Origin: Datura wrightii
Lineage: Eukaryota; Streptophyta; Magnoliopsida; Solanales; Solanaceae
NCBI GenBank assembly: GCA_035772735.1
Contig: JASDFA010000006.1
Location: 27,259,501-27,323,500 of the forward strand
Length of the DNA: 64,000 bases
Reading direction: 5' to 3'
Made by a program: the position numbers and the translations under genes. Shown piece after piece: positions 22,740 to 34,293 of this stretch (positions are counted from its first letter, which is position 1; every line of letters begins with the position of its first letter). The notes below the pieces were generated by a model. The model saw nothing but the letters and a program-made list of their open reading frames with translations. It was not told the DNA's origin and did no database searches.

Positions 22740-25700
22740 TGTTACACCCCCTAAGTTTCTATCATTTAATGGAAATGTGTGTGCATATGTTGAGAGTTTT
22801 AAAGTAAGACACATGCGGTAAAAGGCCTGGGGGATGAATACACGAACATGGCATCGAGCGAGCAGGAGGCCGGAGCCAGGGGCCAGTCACCTTGGGCGCC
22901 TTGCTGCACCAGTCGGTCTGGCGCTATGGCCGGCTCGCGGCACACCCTTGCCTAGCGCGATGGGTGGCTCGCCGCACCCCTTCCCACCACCTCAATAAGT
23001 ATACATAGTGAAGTGTGAATTGGGAATTCATTTGTAAACATTTCCCTCAACCAAGAACATAGAGCAAACGGAAATTCAATTGAATTTTGGTCAAATTACG
23101 CCGTCAAATCCGTCTAAACGCAAATTCATCTTGGATATCGAGTTCTAGGCCTATGAGAAGCATCTCTTTGGAGTTATTTCTTGAAAATTCGCTTGGAGTA
23201 CCGGAACCCTGTTGAAAAAAAAGATGTCGAAACTACTTCAAATTGAGTTCTAAGCGGCTACAGGTGATAGATAAGCCTTTCTACCTTCTAAACTCCCGAG
23301 AAATTGTGAGTTTCCAACCGAACTAAACGGAGTTGAATTATAGTTAATAGTATCAAATGATATCGCTATTTGTCGAGTCTTAATGTTGAATATAGCCTTA
23401 TTCTCTCAGCGTAAAGGCTACAATTAAGTGAAATTACTGGCTTCAGGAGGGAAACTGTTTAATGAATGAAAGTCGGTATTCGAGGTATGTTAAGGATTAT
23501 CCCTTCGGTAAGTTATTCTCGTCGTATAATGATACGATCTATGTTCTTGAACGGAGATAAAGATCCTATATGTTGTGATTAGTTGCTGTCAGTAGATTAT
23601 GATTATATATGTTGTGATTAGCTACTGTCAGTAGATTATGATTATATATGTTGTGATTAGCTGCTGTCAATAGATAAGGATTACGAATGTTATAGTTAGT
23701 TGCTATAAGACAAAATGAGGTTATGTCGTAGTATCCATCACAGGGAAAGGGTATGTTCAAGGTGACTAACGCTAGGAGCATCATAGAGATTTCCCCACTC
23801 CATCTATTTACTGCTTAGAAGTATGCTGATGTTTTGCAGTCAAGTCAGGGCCGTAGAAGTCTATGGTTAGCGGTTGGGCCTAAACAGATAGTCGGACAAC
23901 ATAGGGTATAGCCGGGCAATATAACTTTAAGTTTGACGCATGTATTGTTAGTAAAGCTCGCCCAGAGGCCGATGGCATACCTTGACGCCTTCAGGGCCGG
24001 AATCTAGATAGGGTAGGCTTATCATCGAGTTGATGGCACCAGGGTTGCCCAACGAACTGAGTGACAGCTTACCATATGATTGGCTACTGTTAGTGACCGT
24101 TAGTTTCAGTCGACTTAACGCTTGTTATATAGGTCGCCCAGGAAACCATCCTAGTTGCTACAAGTCTGATAGATCAGTTGATACCCTAAGGAGGGAGCCT
24201 TATTAGTTGTTCGGTGTGGGGGTCGACGCCCCAGCTTACTCGTATAGGTACCTATGTACAAGTTGTCGCGAGGGGCTAGGTTAAGATAAACCTGCCTACG
24301 AGGCTATGAATTACCCAGAGAAGCTATATGAAATCTAGATAGACCAAGTTAATGTCTAAGCCACTAGAACTATAGTAGTACAGTATTACCTTCAGGCTAA
24401 GAATTATATTTAAGATGTCTATGGAATGTTAGGGGTGTTCGATTAGTAGCAGCCCTATAGTTGTTCTAAGCGAAAAAACTAAATAGTTGGTCGTCCACGA
24501 CCTTACGGTTCGCTAATAAGTTACCATTGTCCTAGCATGACATTCAGAGTATCGTTTAGGTCACTCCAGGTGTCTCCCTATCCTATCTAGACCATTAGAG
24601 ATTATGATCACTTTCAGGATCCTCTGATCAAGTGTAGGCACACAGAGTGTGCTTGTTGGCAATAATACAGACTATTCTAGGAGTGAGTAGCGGTTGCGTT
24701 AGTCCTTAAGAGCCAGATACGCCTTTTGAGTGGTTAGATTAAGACTAAAATGTAGTATATTGATTGGAATTGACCCCACCTAGGATAGCCTTCCGCTGAC
24801 AAACTTCAGAGTTGCTAACTGTGTCATAGCCTACGGGGCTATTGATCACCAAGAAGAGCTATAAGATGTTGCTCATAGGAGCTATATGATGTTGCTTAGA
24901 GGATCTATGTCATGTCCCAGGGGACTATATTCAGGCCCAAGGGCCATATTACATTTCATCCATGAATGAGCTTCTACTTTTATGTTGTATCGACATCACT
25001 AACCCTCTGTCAAGCATTGTGGCCCAGGGTGCAGTTACAGGAGCCCAACAGGCTCAGACATAGTTACAGGAGTTCAGCAGGCTCAGATGTGGACCCAGAA
25101 GCCAGGTAGGTTGGCTATAGTACCATTAGAATTATAAGAACCTAGATAGGGGTATATAGATTTAATTGTACTTGTTGGGGCTTATGGAGGCCCCGATAGG
25201 TTGTTTTTTGTGTTGCTTGCACCTTCCAGGCTTATGGGGGTCAGGTTAGGTTCTTGTTTGTATACTTTCTTGCTAGATACAACCTATGAATGTTTAGTCA
25301 TACAATTCAGCTCATATAGTGTAGTGATTTACTAGATGCAGGTTATGGATAAGAAAGCTTACAGGTTATCTTCTGCCCCTTCTTGCTACTTATTTTCAAT
25401 CTTTATCGGATTCCAATCAACTTTTTGTTACTGCCATACATATTTGGTATATATTGTACTGACACCTAACTATGTGGCCCTGCATACTTGCCTGCAGGTT
25501 TAGACAAACAGGTTTCAGAATCTCCTAGCAGTTGTCCAGAGTCAGCAGATCGGCCAGCTCCTTTCATTCGGAGTTGCCAAGTTGTAGAGGTTACTTGTCT
25601 TTTATTTGTATAGCATTTGGGTAGGCCGGGGCCCTTTCCCCACCAATATGTTCACTCTTATAGGCTTGCAGACTACAATATTCAGTTAGTTGGTTGTTGT

Positions 25701-26039
25701 TAGCCGTGTGGGGGCATGTATGTCTTATTTTGTGCGTTGGTCGTGTGGGGCCTAGTATAGCTGCTTGTTATCATTCCTGTCATAACTAGACAGTATGTTG
25801 GCCTTGTCAGCCCCCATAGGATTCTTTTTTTAATTATGTTGGTTGGGTTAGTTGTCTTCCTTTACAGGTGTTGCGTGGCCTTGTTGGCCCTAGGTTGTGT
25901 TTAAAGCCGAGATATAGGAGTTTGTTTTCTTGATTTTGAGTCACTGGTAGGCACCATAGGTGCATATGCTTAGCCAGGTCAGCCCAGATCTCAGTGTGGT
26001 ATTAGGTGTCAGTCATGCCTCCCAAGGTGGAGCATGAAA
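22740..26039 (+). repeat. Gypsy LTR1
   Basis: It starts TGTTACACCCC and ends AGCATGAAA (TGACA in intact relatives). It is 3300 bp, among the longest LTRs in the window. It holds GC-rich U3 repeats (22850-22985), a 39-bp tandem array (23569-23710) and a GC-rich U5. Confidence 0.85.
23569..23710 (+). repeat. Four ~39-bp tandem units in gypsy LTR1
   Basis: The unit ATGTTGTGATTAGYTGCTGT + CAGTAGATTATGATTATAT is repeated three times plus a degenerate fourth. The same array is at 31730-31870 in LTR2. Units are contiguous with no spacers. Confidence 0.85.
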
Positions 26040-26043
26040 AACC

Positions 26044-26055
26044 TAGTATCAGAGC
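26044..26055 (+). promoter_or_regulatory. Primer-binding site of the gypsy element, mutated
   Basis: TAGTATCAGAGC five bases after LTR1 corresponds to TGGTATCAGAGC (initiator tRNA-Met) with one change. Confidence 0.8.
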
Positions 26056-27780
26056 GTATCGTATCCCAGAGAGTCTGCAAGCCGTGTCTAGTAGAGTCTT
26101 GTTTATAAATATGTTGTGCACCACATTTTATAAGCATAAGGCTACGAGTCATGATAGTATGGTTACTCTTCCTTCTTTCAGATCGTGCTATAGAGCCGAG
26201 TGTACAGGGTTAAGTCCCTAAGCTTTCGTTGCTATGTCTGTCTAGAATGAGGTTTGATACGGGACAGACTTTAGTCAGTCGCAAGCCAGCAACAACAGTA
26301 GGAGAGGGTACCAGCGAGGTGCCACAGTTGGGGGGACAGTTCTGTCTGAAGGAGAAAGGGGATGTCTTTAATCTCCCCAGCGTCCTCCTGGGACACCAGA
26401 AACCTTATAAGGTAACAAACATGCCAACATCCTTCTCAGATCTTTCTACACCCTCGGAACAGGAGGTCAGAAGTGTGGTAGATATATGAGTTGTCTTACT
26501 TGGTAGGTACTTAGAATTAGACAGGGATGATAGTAATGTTGGGATTACCTGGAATATGCAAGGGATTATGTGATTGCGAGGTTTGTATCTCCAACTTTTA
26601 GAGTTTGTTGAATTTTGCGCCTTAGCCCTATTATAGAATGATAGGGTCGCATTTTCCACCTCCCAGCTTGTTCTTTCAGTACAATAGAAAGCGTAAGTAT
26701 CAATGCCATGTTTCCCAGAATAAATAGTAAAGAAGGGCTAGAACTGTTGATTTTGAGAAGGATTAGAAAGTGGTTAAGACCCCTAGTGTTTACAAAGTTA
26801 CCTAGACCTTCACAGTAGTACATCAGGAGGGCAGATAAGATTTTCAGTAGCACTCAAGTACGGGTGAGAGTCCATAAGCGATAAACCCCCAGCAATAGTA
26901 AAGCTTAGGTCAAAAATAGGCTGATTTCACCGTAATGTGCTAATGACGGTAGGATATACCTACAGAATAATGGCTATGGCTCTAGTTTGTTATGTCGAAG
27001 GACAGAGAGATTATATGAGTGAAATTGGCCCGAGTACGGATCAAAACGATACAGGTTGGTAGACTTGGCCAGTAATATCCTTGTCAGTACAGTGCCGCCG
27101 GCACAAACCCCAGATCTCAACCTATAGAAGTAAGGGGAAGGAACGAGTATCTAGCTTTGGAGGAAAACAAAATCACCTCCAGCCTGTAGCAGGTTGACAA
27201 AGCTTGGAATCGCAGCTGAATATCAAGAAATAAGCATCGGGCTGACATTTAAAGGGTAATGAGGTTGTAACCTAGAATACTGAAGTATCACCACCAATTG
27301 TGGAGGCAAAAGAGTGACGGTACGAAGACCCTATCCTAGTGCAGCCAAAGATAAGGGCCAGTAGGAGAAGTCACCGGCCTTCGAGATAGTAGGGGGCAAA
27401 GTCTTGAGACTCAGAGGTCGACTCTGCGTTCCAAATGTGGCAAGGCTTTGTTAGAAAATTGTAGCAAAGGTATACTATGTCCATTATTCTCTCCACCCAG
27501 AGTTTGATGAAGATGCATCAGGTTATGAAAGAGACCTACTTATGGCATGGGAAGAAGAAAGATATTGCCAAGTTGTGGCATAAAGCTCCAATAGCCAACA
27601 AAGAGAGGTTGGACATCAGAAACCGGGTGGGCTAATTCAGGAGATAGTCGTGCCTGCGTGGAAGTGGAAAATAGACAATATGAACATAGCTATAGTGTTA
27701 ACCTTGCACTAGGTTTAAATTCGATCCTATTCGAGTCAGTGTCGAAAGACCAATGAGATTAATTCATTTCTTGCCGGTCA
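26056..27780 (+). pseudogene. Gypsy gag remnant and integrase N-terminal part
   Basis: No long frame survives. Around 27480-27780 the translation gives YHSLHPEFDEDASGYERDLLMAW-like text, then NSQQREVGHQKPGGLIQEI and VPAWKWKIDNMNI. These match the integrase zinc region and following stretch of Tekay/Del-type gypsy pol (VKAEHQRPGGL...LPxWKWExINMDF). Upstream of it only about 1.4 kb separates the primer site from integrase, too little for gag plus protease, RT and RNase H. The 86-codon ORF at 26229 is probably gag-derived. The region is broken at 27781 by a solo LTR. Confidence 0.65.
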
Positions 27781-29873
27781 TGTCACGCCCCACCTTAGGA
27801 AACGTGATTGGCACCTAGTGCCCTACTAGGATCTGATCTGACTTAACTAGGCCTGTGCACTTTTGGTGCAGGCTTACTCCCCAAATCAAAAAAACAACGG
27901 ACTATATCTCGGTTGTAAATACAACCTCTAGCCGACAAGGCCTTATAACCACCTGTAAAGGGAAACAGCTAACCAGAAACAGAAAATAATAAGGAACCCT
28001 ATGCGGGCCGACAAGACCACCATGATGTCTAGTTATGACTGTAAAGTAAAACCAGTGCTAAGCTAAACTATGGCCAACGAGGCCGCTAATCTGCCAGCTA
28101 AATAAGGCCCCACACGGCCAACACGTAAACTAAAACACATATAAGCCCCACACATCCAATAACAGCTAACCACAGGGAAATGGAAACAAACTGCAAGCCT
28201 TTAGGAGTGATATAATGGTTGGGGAAGGGTCCCGACTACCCATAAATTGTACAATCAAAGGAGTAAACCTTCTAAATACAAGCTCTGGAAGAAAGGAGCA
28301 AACTACTCTGGTGATGCTGGTTGAAAGCTACGAGGGATCTGCTTCTCGTCTATCCGCACCTGCAGGCAAGTAATGCAGCACCTCAGAAGGGCGTCAGTAC
28401 AATATGTACCGAATATGTAAGACAATATTTGTAAATGACTAAATAAAAGAAATGGAACTGAGAGTAACTGAAATGAAGGGATAGAGATCATACCTAAGTA
28501 ATAGAACTTCTTACTATCTAAGTTATTAGTAACTAAAGCAAACAAAAACCTTACCTGGCCCCCAGAAGGCGGAAGGTACAACCAGCACAGAATAACCCAC
28601 TTAGGGCCCCTATAAGCCCTGGTGAGTGCACTTCAGTCTGTATACCCCTATCAAGGTCGCACTGGGTCAACTAATAGCTATAACTGTCCTACCAGTCCCC
28701 TAGGTCTGCTACTCAGCCTGCTCGACCCCTGACTGTAGCTGCGTCTAAGTCCAGTGGACTCCTGATATCTGCACCCCGGACACCAGGCTCGACGGGGGTG
28801 TGTAGAGCCAACCATGACATATAATAGCCCACCCATAGAATGGACTGTATGAGGACCTGGGACCCTATCTTCGTCCCTCACGGACGGCATACCGCTCCGT
28901 AGAGCGATGTCATCTCGCCCCTAGTGGGCGTCGACATAGCTAAAAACCCTAGGGTCGGTCATGAAGGTTATACAGGCATAATCCATCCCAAACTAACATG
29001 GAATACGGGTTTCGGCTAATATCAGCAACTAATCACAATAGACATGCTTCTGGTACTCTTACTGGGATTCAAACTGAGTTATCATGCTAAAGAAACTAAC
29101 TTGCCGAAGGAAACTGCCTTAACATACCTCGTTCGTTGATTACTGATTAACTGGTGAATTTCAGTTTGTATTCAACTGTTCTTCTCAACTGCACACGTAT
29201 TACTGGGGGAATATGACTAGTTTCAATACTAAATTCGGAGAAAAATGATAACTTTATATATAAATATTAACTATATTTTAACTTAATGGAACACGGTCGA
29301 AAACGCATAATTTATCGAAAATCCAGAAGGTAGAAATGCTTATTTGAAGCCTGTAATCGTATAAAAATTAGTTTGGAGCAATTCCAACGACTTTGGTTCG
29401 GCGGGGTTATGATTTGCCGAGCGAATTTCATGAAAATAACTCTGTAGCAATGCTCCCTGCAGCCTTAAACTTCAATACCCGAAGTTAATTTGGATTCGGG
29501 CAGCATCTCATAGCGTAAACGAAAGAAATTTACTTGAATTCCTCATGTTCTCTCCTCTCAGGTCATTTATATATATGGAAAATGAAATGAAATCAAAGGG
29601 AGGAACTTATATATACTTGAGGCGGTGGATAGGGTTCCATGGCACAAACCCTGTCACGCTAATTCAGGGTCGTGTCACGGAGCCCATTGCAGAGGAGCAT
29701 GGTCCGTGACACGTTGCCCTTCTGGGCAGCTCGTCCGACCTGCTACTTTGGAATCCCGATTCCGTACTCATTCGACCTTTTCTCGGGCTCTTTCTCATAT
29801 GTATTGTACTCTAAAAATCTTAACCAACGTATAAATAGGACTTCTAAACATTAGAAACTTACGGGGTGTAACA
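27781..29873 (-). mobile_element. Solo gypsy LTR nested in the gypsy integrase, TSD GGTCA
   Basis: It runs from TGTCACGCCCC to CGGGGTGTAACA, with GGTCA at 27776-27780 and 29874-29878. Read on the minus strand it starts TGTTACACCCCG like its relatives. It is 2093 bp with no interior. The empty target is visible in the paralogous interior near 34072-34084 (TTGCCAATCAGAATTATG). It carries a TATA-like run (29606-29615) and the conserved hairpin at 29672-29712. Confidence 0.93.
29672..29712. promoter_or_regulatory. LTR hairpin GTGTCACGGA/TCCGTGACAC
   Basis: Perfect 10-bp inverted repeat with a 21-base loop, upstream (on the minus strand) of the TATA-like sequence of the solo LTR. The same motif occurs at 54195-54234 and in the homologous place of the LTR at 59069-61641. 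Confidence 0.8.
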
Positions 29874-30970
29874 GGTCAGAATTATGTTTCAGCTAAACAT
29901 TACGTTGCATTGAATATTAAAGAACTATGCCGATGATATGATGTCCCAGTGTCTATTAGATTTTTGACAAAGGCCACAACTTACATCTAGGCTTTGGAAA
30001 AGCTGTCAGAACAGATTGGAACGTAAGTTAATTTGAGTACAGCTTCCCATCCCCAGACAATGACCAAGCAGAGCACACGATTCAGACGCCCGAGGATATG
30101 TTAAAGGTGGAAATGTAGGTCCCCTATATGATGGCCTGAAGTAGGTAAGTTAGGGATAATTGAATTGAGCATACTGCATCAGTCAGAGGGAAGCAGTTAA
30201 ACTAATTCAGACATATGTACCAACAGCCTAGGGTTGTCGGAAGTCTTATTCTAGCGTATGGAGAAGTTAGAGATTGAAGCAATGACTGGATGTTCCTGAA
30301 AATTTTGCCAATAAATGGCGTTATGAGATCTAACAAGCAGGGCAAGTCCGGCCCTAGATTCAGCTATATGAAATCCTCCGGGAGATTGGCCAAAGTAGCC
30401 TATTAGATAGAGTTGCCTTCGGGGCTAGGATCTGTTTATCAACACTACGCACGTGCATAGGAGGCCTTCTCTCAGATTGACCCAGTTGAGGATTCTTAGG
30501 CCACAGAAGAGTCGTCCCACGCACAGGCTCCAACAGTTATATTAGGTCGCTGGGTCCATAAGGGGCTACCGTGAGGATTAAAGATGTGATCTATATGAGA
30601 ATTACAAAGGAACAGGAATATAGCAGAGATGAATTGAGAATCTAAGGATAAAGTAAGATCTAAATATCTTCAGTTGTTCCAGGCTCTATAATGATAACAT
30701 ACAGATTCAACCAAATTCAAAAACGGCAAGATAGTTTTCAGGCATTGAGTAGAGCCCTTATTGTTGTTGTTATCAATCACTTATATATGTAGTGGCACTA
30801 TATTATTCAGTTGCAGATAACATCCTATGAGGCGCCTGTGTTGGACTTTTCTGTGTTTCAGATTTTCAAATAGTCAAAATATTACAGAGGAGACTCTGCC
30901 AAAAGTTTTCTTACAACAATTAAAGGAGTTGAGTCTTTTAAGCCTAAAGATTACATTCGAGGGTGAATGT
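29874..30970 (+). pseudogene. Gypsy integrase C-terminal half and pol end
   Basis: After the solo LTR, pieces LYIKELCR (frame-shifted), VPVSIRFLTKA, LEKLSEQIGT and VNLSTASHPQT (about 29900-30060) match the integrase core around its DRGxQF and STAFHPQTDGQ motifs. The first catalytic context is destroyed. About 30330-30500 recalls the pol C-terminal SPRFIGPYEILRRxGxVAYxLALP segment. There are many stops. Confidence 0.7.
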
Positions 30971-30987
30971 TCCTAAGAGGGAGATGA
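30971..30987 (+). promoter_or_regulatory. Polypurine tract of the gypsy element
   Basis: CTAAGAGGGAGATGA precedes LTR2. The full context (TTCGAGGGTGAATGTTCC upstream) is the usual 3' end of this gypsy type. Confidence 0.8.
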
Positions 30988-33551
30988 TATTACACCCCGT
31001 AAGTTTCTATCATTTAATGGAAATGTGTGTGCATATGTTAAGAGTTTTAAAGCACGACGCATGCGGAAAAAGGCCTGGGGGAAGAATACACGAACGTGGC
31101 ATCGAGCGAGCAGGAGGCCGGAGCCAAGGGCCAGGCACCTTGGCCGCCGTGCCGCGCCAGCCGGTCTGGCGCTATGGTCGGTGCGCGGCACAACCTTGTC
31201 TGGCGCTATGGTCGGATCGTGGCACACCCTTGCCTGGCGCAACGAGTGGCTCGCTGCGCCCCCGTCAAACTCTGTCCAAACGCAAATTCATCTTAGATAT
31301 CGAGTTCTAGGCCTATGAGAAGCATCTCTGCGGAGTTATTTCTTGAAAATTCGCTTGGAGTACCAAAACCCCGTCGAGAAAAAGATGTCAAAACTACTTC
31401 AAATTGAGTTCTAAGTGGCTACAAGTGATAGGTAAACCTTTCTACCTTCTAAACTCCTGAGAAATTGTGAGTTTCCGACTGAATTAAACGGAGTTGAATT
31501 ATAGTTAATAGTATCAAAAGATATCATTGTTTTTTGAGTCTTAGTATTGAATATAGCCTTATTCTCTCATCGTAAAGGCTACAATTGAGTGGAATTACTG
31601 GCTTCAGGAGGGAAACTGTTTAATGAATGAAAGTTTGCATTCGAGGTATGTTAAGGCTTATCCCTTCGGTAAGTTATTCTCGTCGTATAATGATACGACC
31701 TATGTTCTTGAACGGAGATAAAGATCCTATATGTTTTGATTAGTTGTTGTCAGTAGATTATGATTATATATATGTGATTAGCTGCTATCAGTAGATTATG
31801 ATTATATATGTCGTGATTAGCTGCTGTCAGTAGATAAGGATTACGAATGTTGTGGTTAGTTTCTATAAGACGTAATGAGGTTATGTCGTAGTATCCCTCA
31901 TCGGGAAAGGGTATGTTCAAGGTGACTAATGCTAGGAGAATCATAGAGATTTCCCCAGTCCATCTATTTATTGCTTAGAACTATCTTGATGTTTTGCTAT
32001 CATGTCAGGGTCCTAGTAGTCTATGGTTAGCTGTTGGGCCTGAACGGGTAGTCAGACAGCATAGGGCGTAGCCGGGCAATATAACCTTCAGTTTGACGTC
32101 TGTATTGTTAGTAAAGTTCGCCCAGAGACCGATGGCATACCTTGATGCCTCCAGGGCCGGAATCTAGATAGGGTAGGCTTATCCTCGAGTTGATGGCACC
32201 AAGGTTGCCCAACGAACTAAGCAACAGCTCACCATATGATTGGCTAATGTCAGTGACTGTTAGTTTCAGTCGACTTAATGCTTGTTATACAGGTCGCCCA
32301 AGAAACCATCCTAGTTGCTACAAGTCTGACAGACTAATTGATACCTTAAGGAGGGAGCCTTATTAGTTGTTTGGTGTGGGGACCGATGCCCCATCTTACT
32401 CATATAGGTACCCATGTACAGGTTGCCCTGTGGGGCTAGGTCAAGATAAACATGTCTACGAGGCTATGAATTACCTAGAGAAGCTATATGAAATCGAAAT
32501 ACACAAAGTTAATGTCTAAGCCACTAGAACCATAGTAGTATAATATTACATTCAGGCTAAAAATTATAGTAAGCTGCCTGTGGAGGGTTAGGAGCTGACT
32601 GCTCAGGAGCATGTCCGATTAGTAGCAGCCCTACAGTTGTTCTAAGCGAAGGAACTAAAATAGTTGGTCTTATGCAACCTTACGGTTCGCTAATGAGTTA
32701 TCATTGTCCTAGCATGACATTTAGAGTATCGTTTAGGCCACTCCAGGTCTCGCCCTATCCTGTCTAGACCATTAGAGATTATGATCACTTCCAGGATCCT
32801 CCGATCAGATGTATGCACACGGGGTGTGCTTGTTGGCAACTATACAGACTATTCTAGGAGCGAGTAGCAGTAGTGTTAGGCCTTAAGAGTCAGATATGCC
32901 TTTTGAGTGACTAGATTAAACTAAAATGTAGTATATTGGTTGGATTGACCCCACCTAGGATAGTCTTTCGTTGACCAACTTCAGGGTTGCTAACTGTGTC
33001 ATAGCCTACTGGCTATTGATCGCTCAGAGAAGCTATATGATGTTGCTTAGAGGAGCTATGTGATGTCCTAAGGGACTATATTCAGGCCCAAGGTCCATAT
33101 TATAGTCCATCCACGAATGTGCTTCTACTTTTATGCCGTATCGGCATTACTAATCCTCCGTCAAGGCTTGTGTGCCCAGGGTGCAGTTACAGGAGCCCAA
33201 CATGCTCAAACACAGTTACAAGAGTCCAACGGGTTCAGATGGGGACCTAGAAGCCAGGTAGGTTGGCTATAGTACCAATAGAATTATAAGAACCTGGATA
33301 GGGGTATATAGATTGAATTGTACTTGCCAGGGCTTATGAGGGGTCCGGTAGGTTGTTTCTGTGTTGCTTCCACCTTCCAGGATTATGGGGGCCAGGTTAC
33401 GTTCTTGTTTGTATACTTGCTTGCTGGCTAGCCTATGAATGTTTAGTCGTACAGTTCAGCTCATATATGGGTAGTGATTTACTAGATGCAGGTTATGAAT
33501 AAGAAAGCTTACAGGTTATCTTTTGCCCCTTCTTGCTACTTATTTTCAGTC
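30988..33551 (+). repeat. Gypsy LTR2, 3'-truncated
   Basis: It starts TATTACACCCCG (TG mutated to TA) and follows LTR1 up to TTATTTTCAGTC, equal to LTR1 position about 25400. There it joins interior sequence with 4-bp microhomology TTTA. Relative to LTR1 it has an extra ~42-bp U3 unit (about 31155-31250) and lacks about 140 bp after it. Confidence 0.85.
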
Positions 33552-34293
33552 TTTAAAGGGTAATGAGGTTGTAACCTAGCATACTGCAATATCACCAACA
33601 GTTGTGGAGGAAAAGGAGTGACGGTACGAAGACCCTAGCCTAGTGCAGCCAGAGATAAGGCCCAGTGGGAGGAGTCACTGACCTTCGAGATAGTAGGGGT
33701 GGAGTCTTGAGACCCAGAGGTCGAGTCTACATTCCAAATGTGGTAAGGCTTCGTTAGCGAAAATTAGCAAAGGTATACCATGTCCATTATTCCCTCTACC
33801 CAGAGTTTGACGAAAATGCATCAAGTTATAAAAGAGACCTACTTATGGCATAGGAAGAAGAAAGATATTGTCAAGTTACGGAATAAAGCTCCAATAGCCA
33901 ACAAAGAGAGGTTGGACATCAGAAACCGGACAGGCTAATTCAGGAGATAGCCGTGCCTGCGTGAAAGTGGGAAATAGACAGTATGAATATAGCTATAGGG
34001 TTAACCCGTACTAGGTTTAAATTCGATCCTATTCGAGTTAGTATCGAAAGACCAATGAGATTAATTCATTTCTTGCCAATCAGAATTATGTTTCAGCTAA
34101 AGATTACGTTGAATTGAATATTAAAGAACTATGTCGTTGATATGATTTCCCAGTGTCTATTAGATTTTTGACAAAGGCCACAACTTACAGCTAGGCTTTG
34201 GAAAAGCTATCAGAACAGATTGGAACATAAGTTAATTTGAGTACAGCTTCTTGTCCCCAAAATTTTTCTTGCAACAGTTAAAGGAGTTGAGTC
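33552..34293 (+). mobile_element. Second partial gypsy interior, two deletion joints
   Basis: 33552-34078 repeats 27248-27775; 34079-34255 repeats 29879-30055; then CCAAAATTTTTCTTGCAACA repeats about 30900-30937. The first joint shows the solo-LTR target still empty. The second is a deletion with CCA microhomology. After about 34293 the sequence is Copia pol. Confidence 0.85.

Larger units (their letters stand above)
22740..34293 (+). mobile_element. Rearranged tandem Ty3/gypsy element inside Copia pol
   Basis: Order: LTR1 (22740-26039), primer site, partial interior (26044-30987, interrupted by a solo LTR), polypurine tract, LTR2 (30988-33551, truncated), then a second partial interior (33552-34293) running straight into Copia pol. 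LTR-interior-LTR-interior is the signature of unequal recombination between two copies. The third LTR is missing and no right-hand TSD is seen, so deletion removed the right end. The first interior goes from gag almost directly to integrase, so protease-RT-RNase H is lost. Confidence 0.82.

Noticed and set aside
23569..23710. Regular ~39-bp repeats that could look like a CRISPR array
   Set aside because: Units are contiguous without unique spacers, lie in an LTR, and the window is plant DNA.
30963..31318. Cluster of overlapping GC-rich ORFs on both strands (up to 115 codons)
   Set aside because: They lie in the U3 repeats of gypsy LTR2 and have counterparts in LTR1; GC-rich repeats lack stops by chance.
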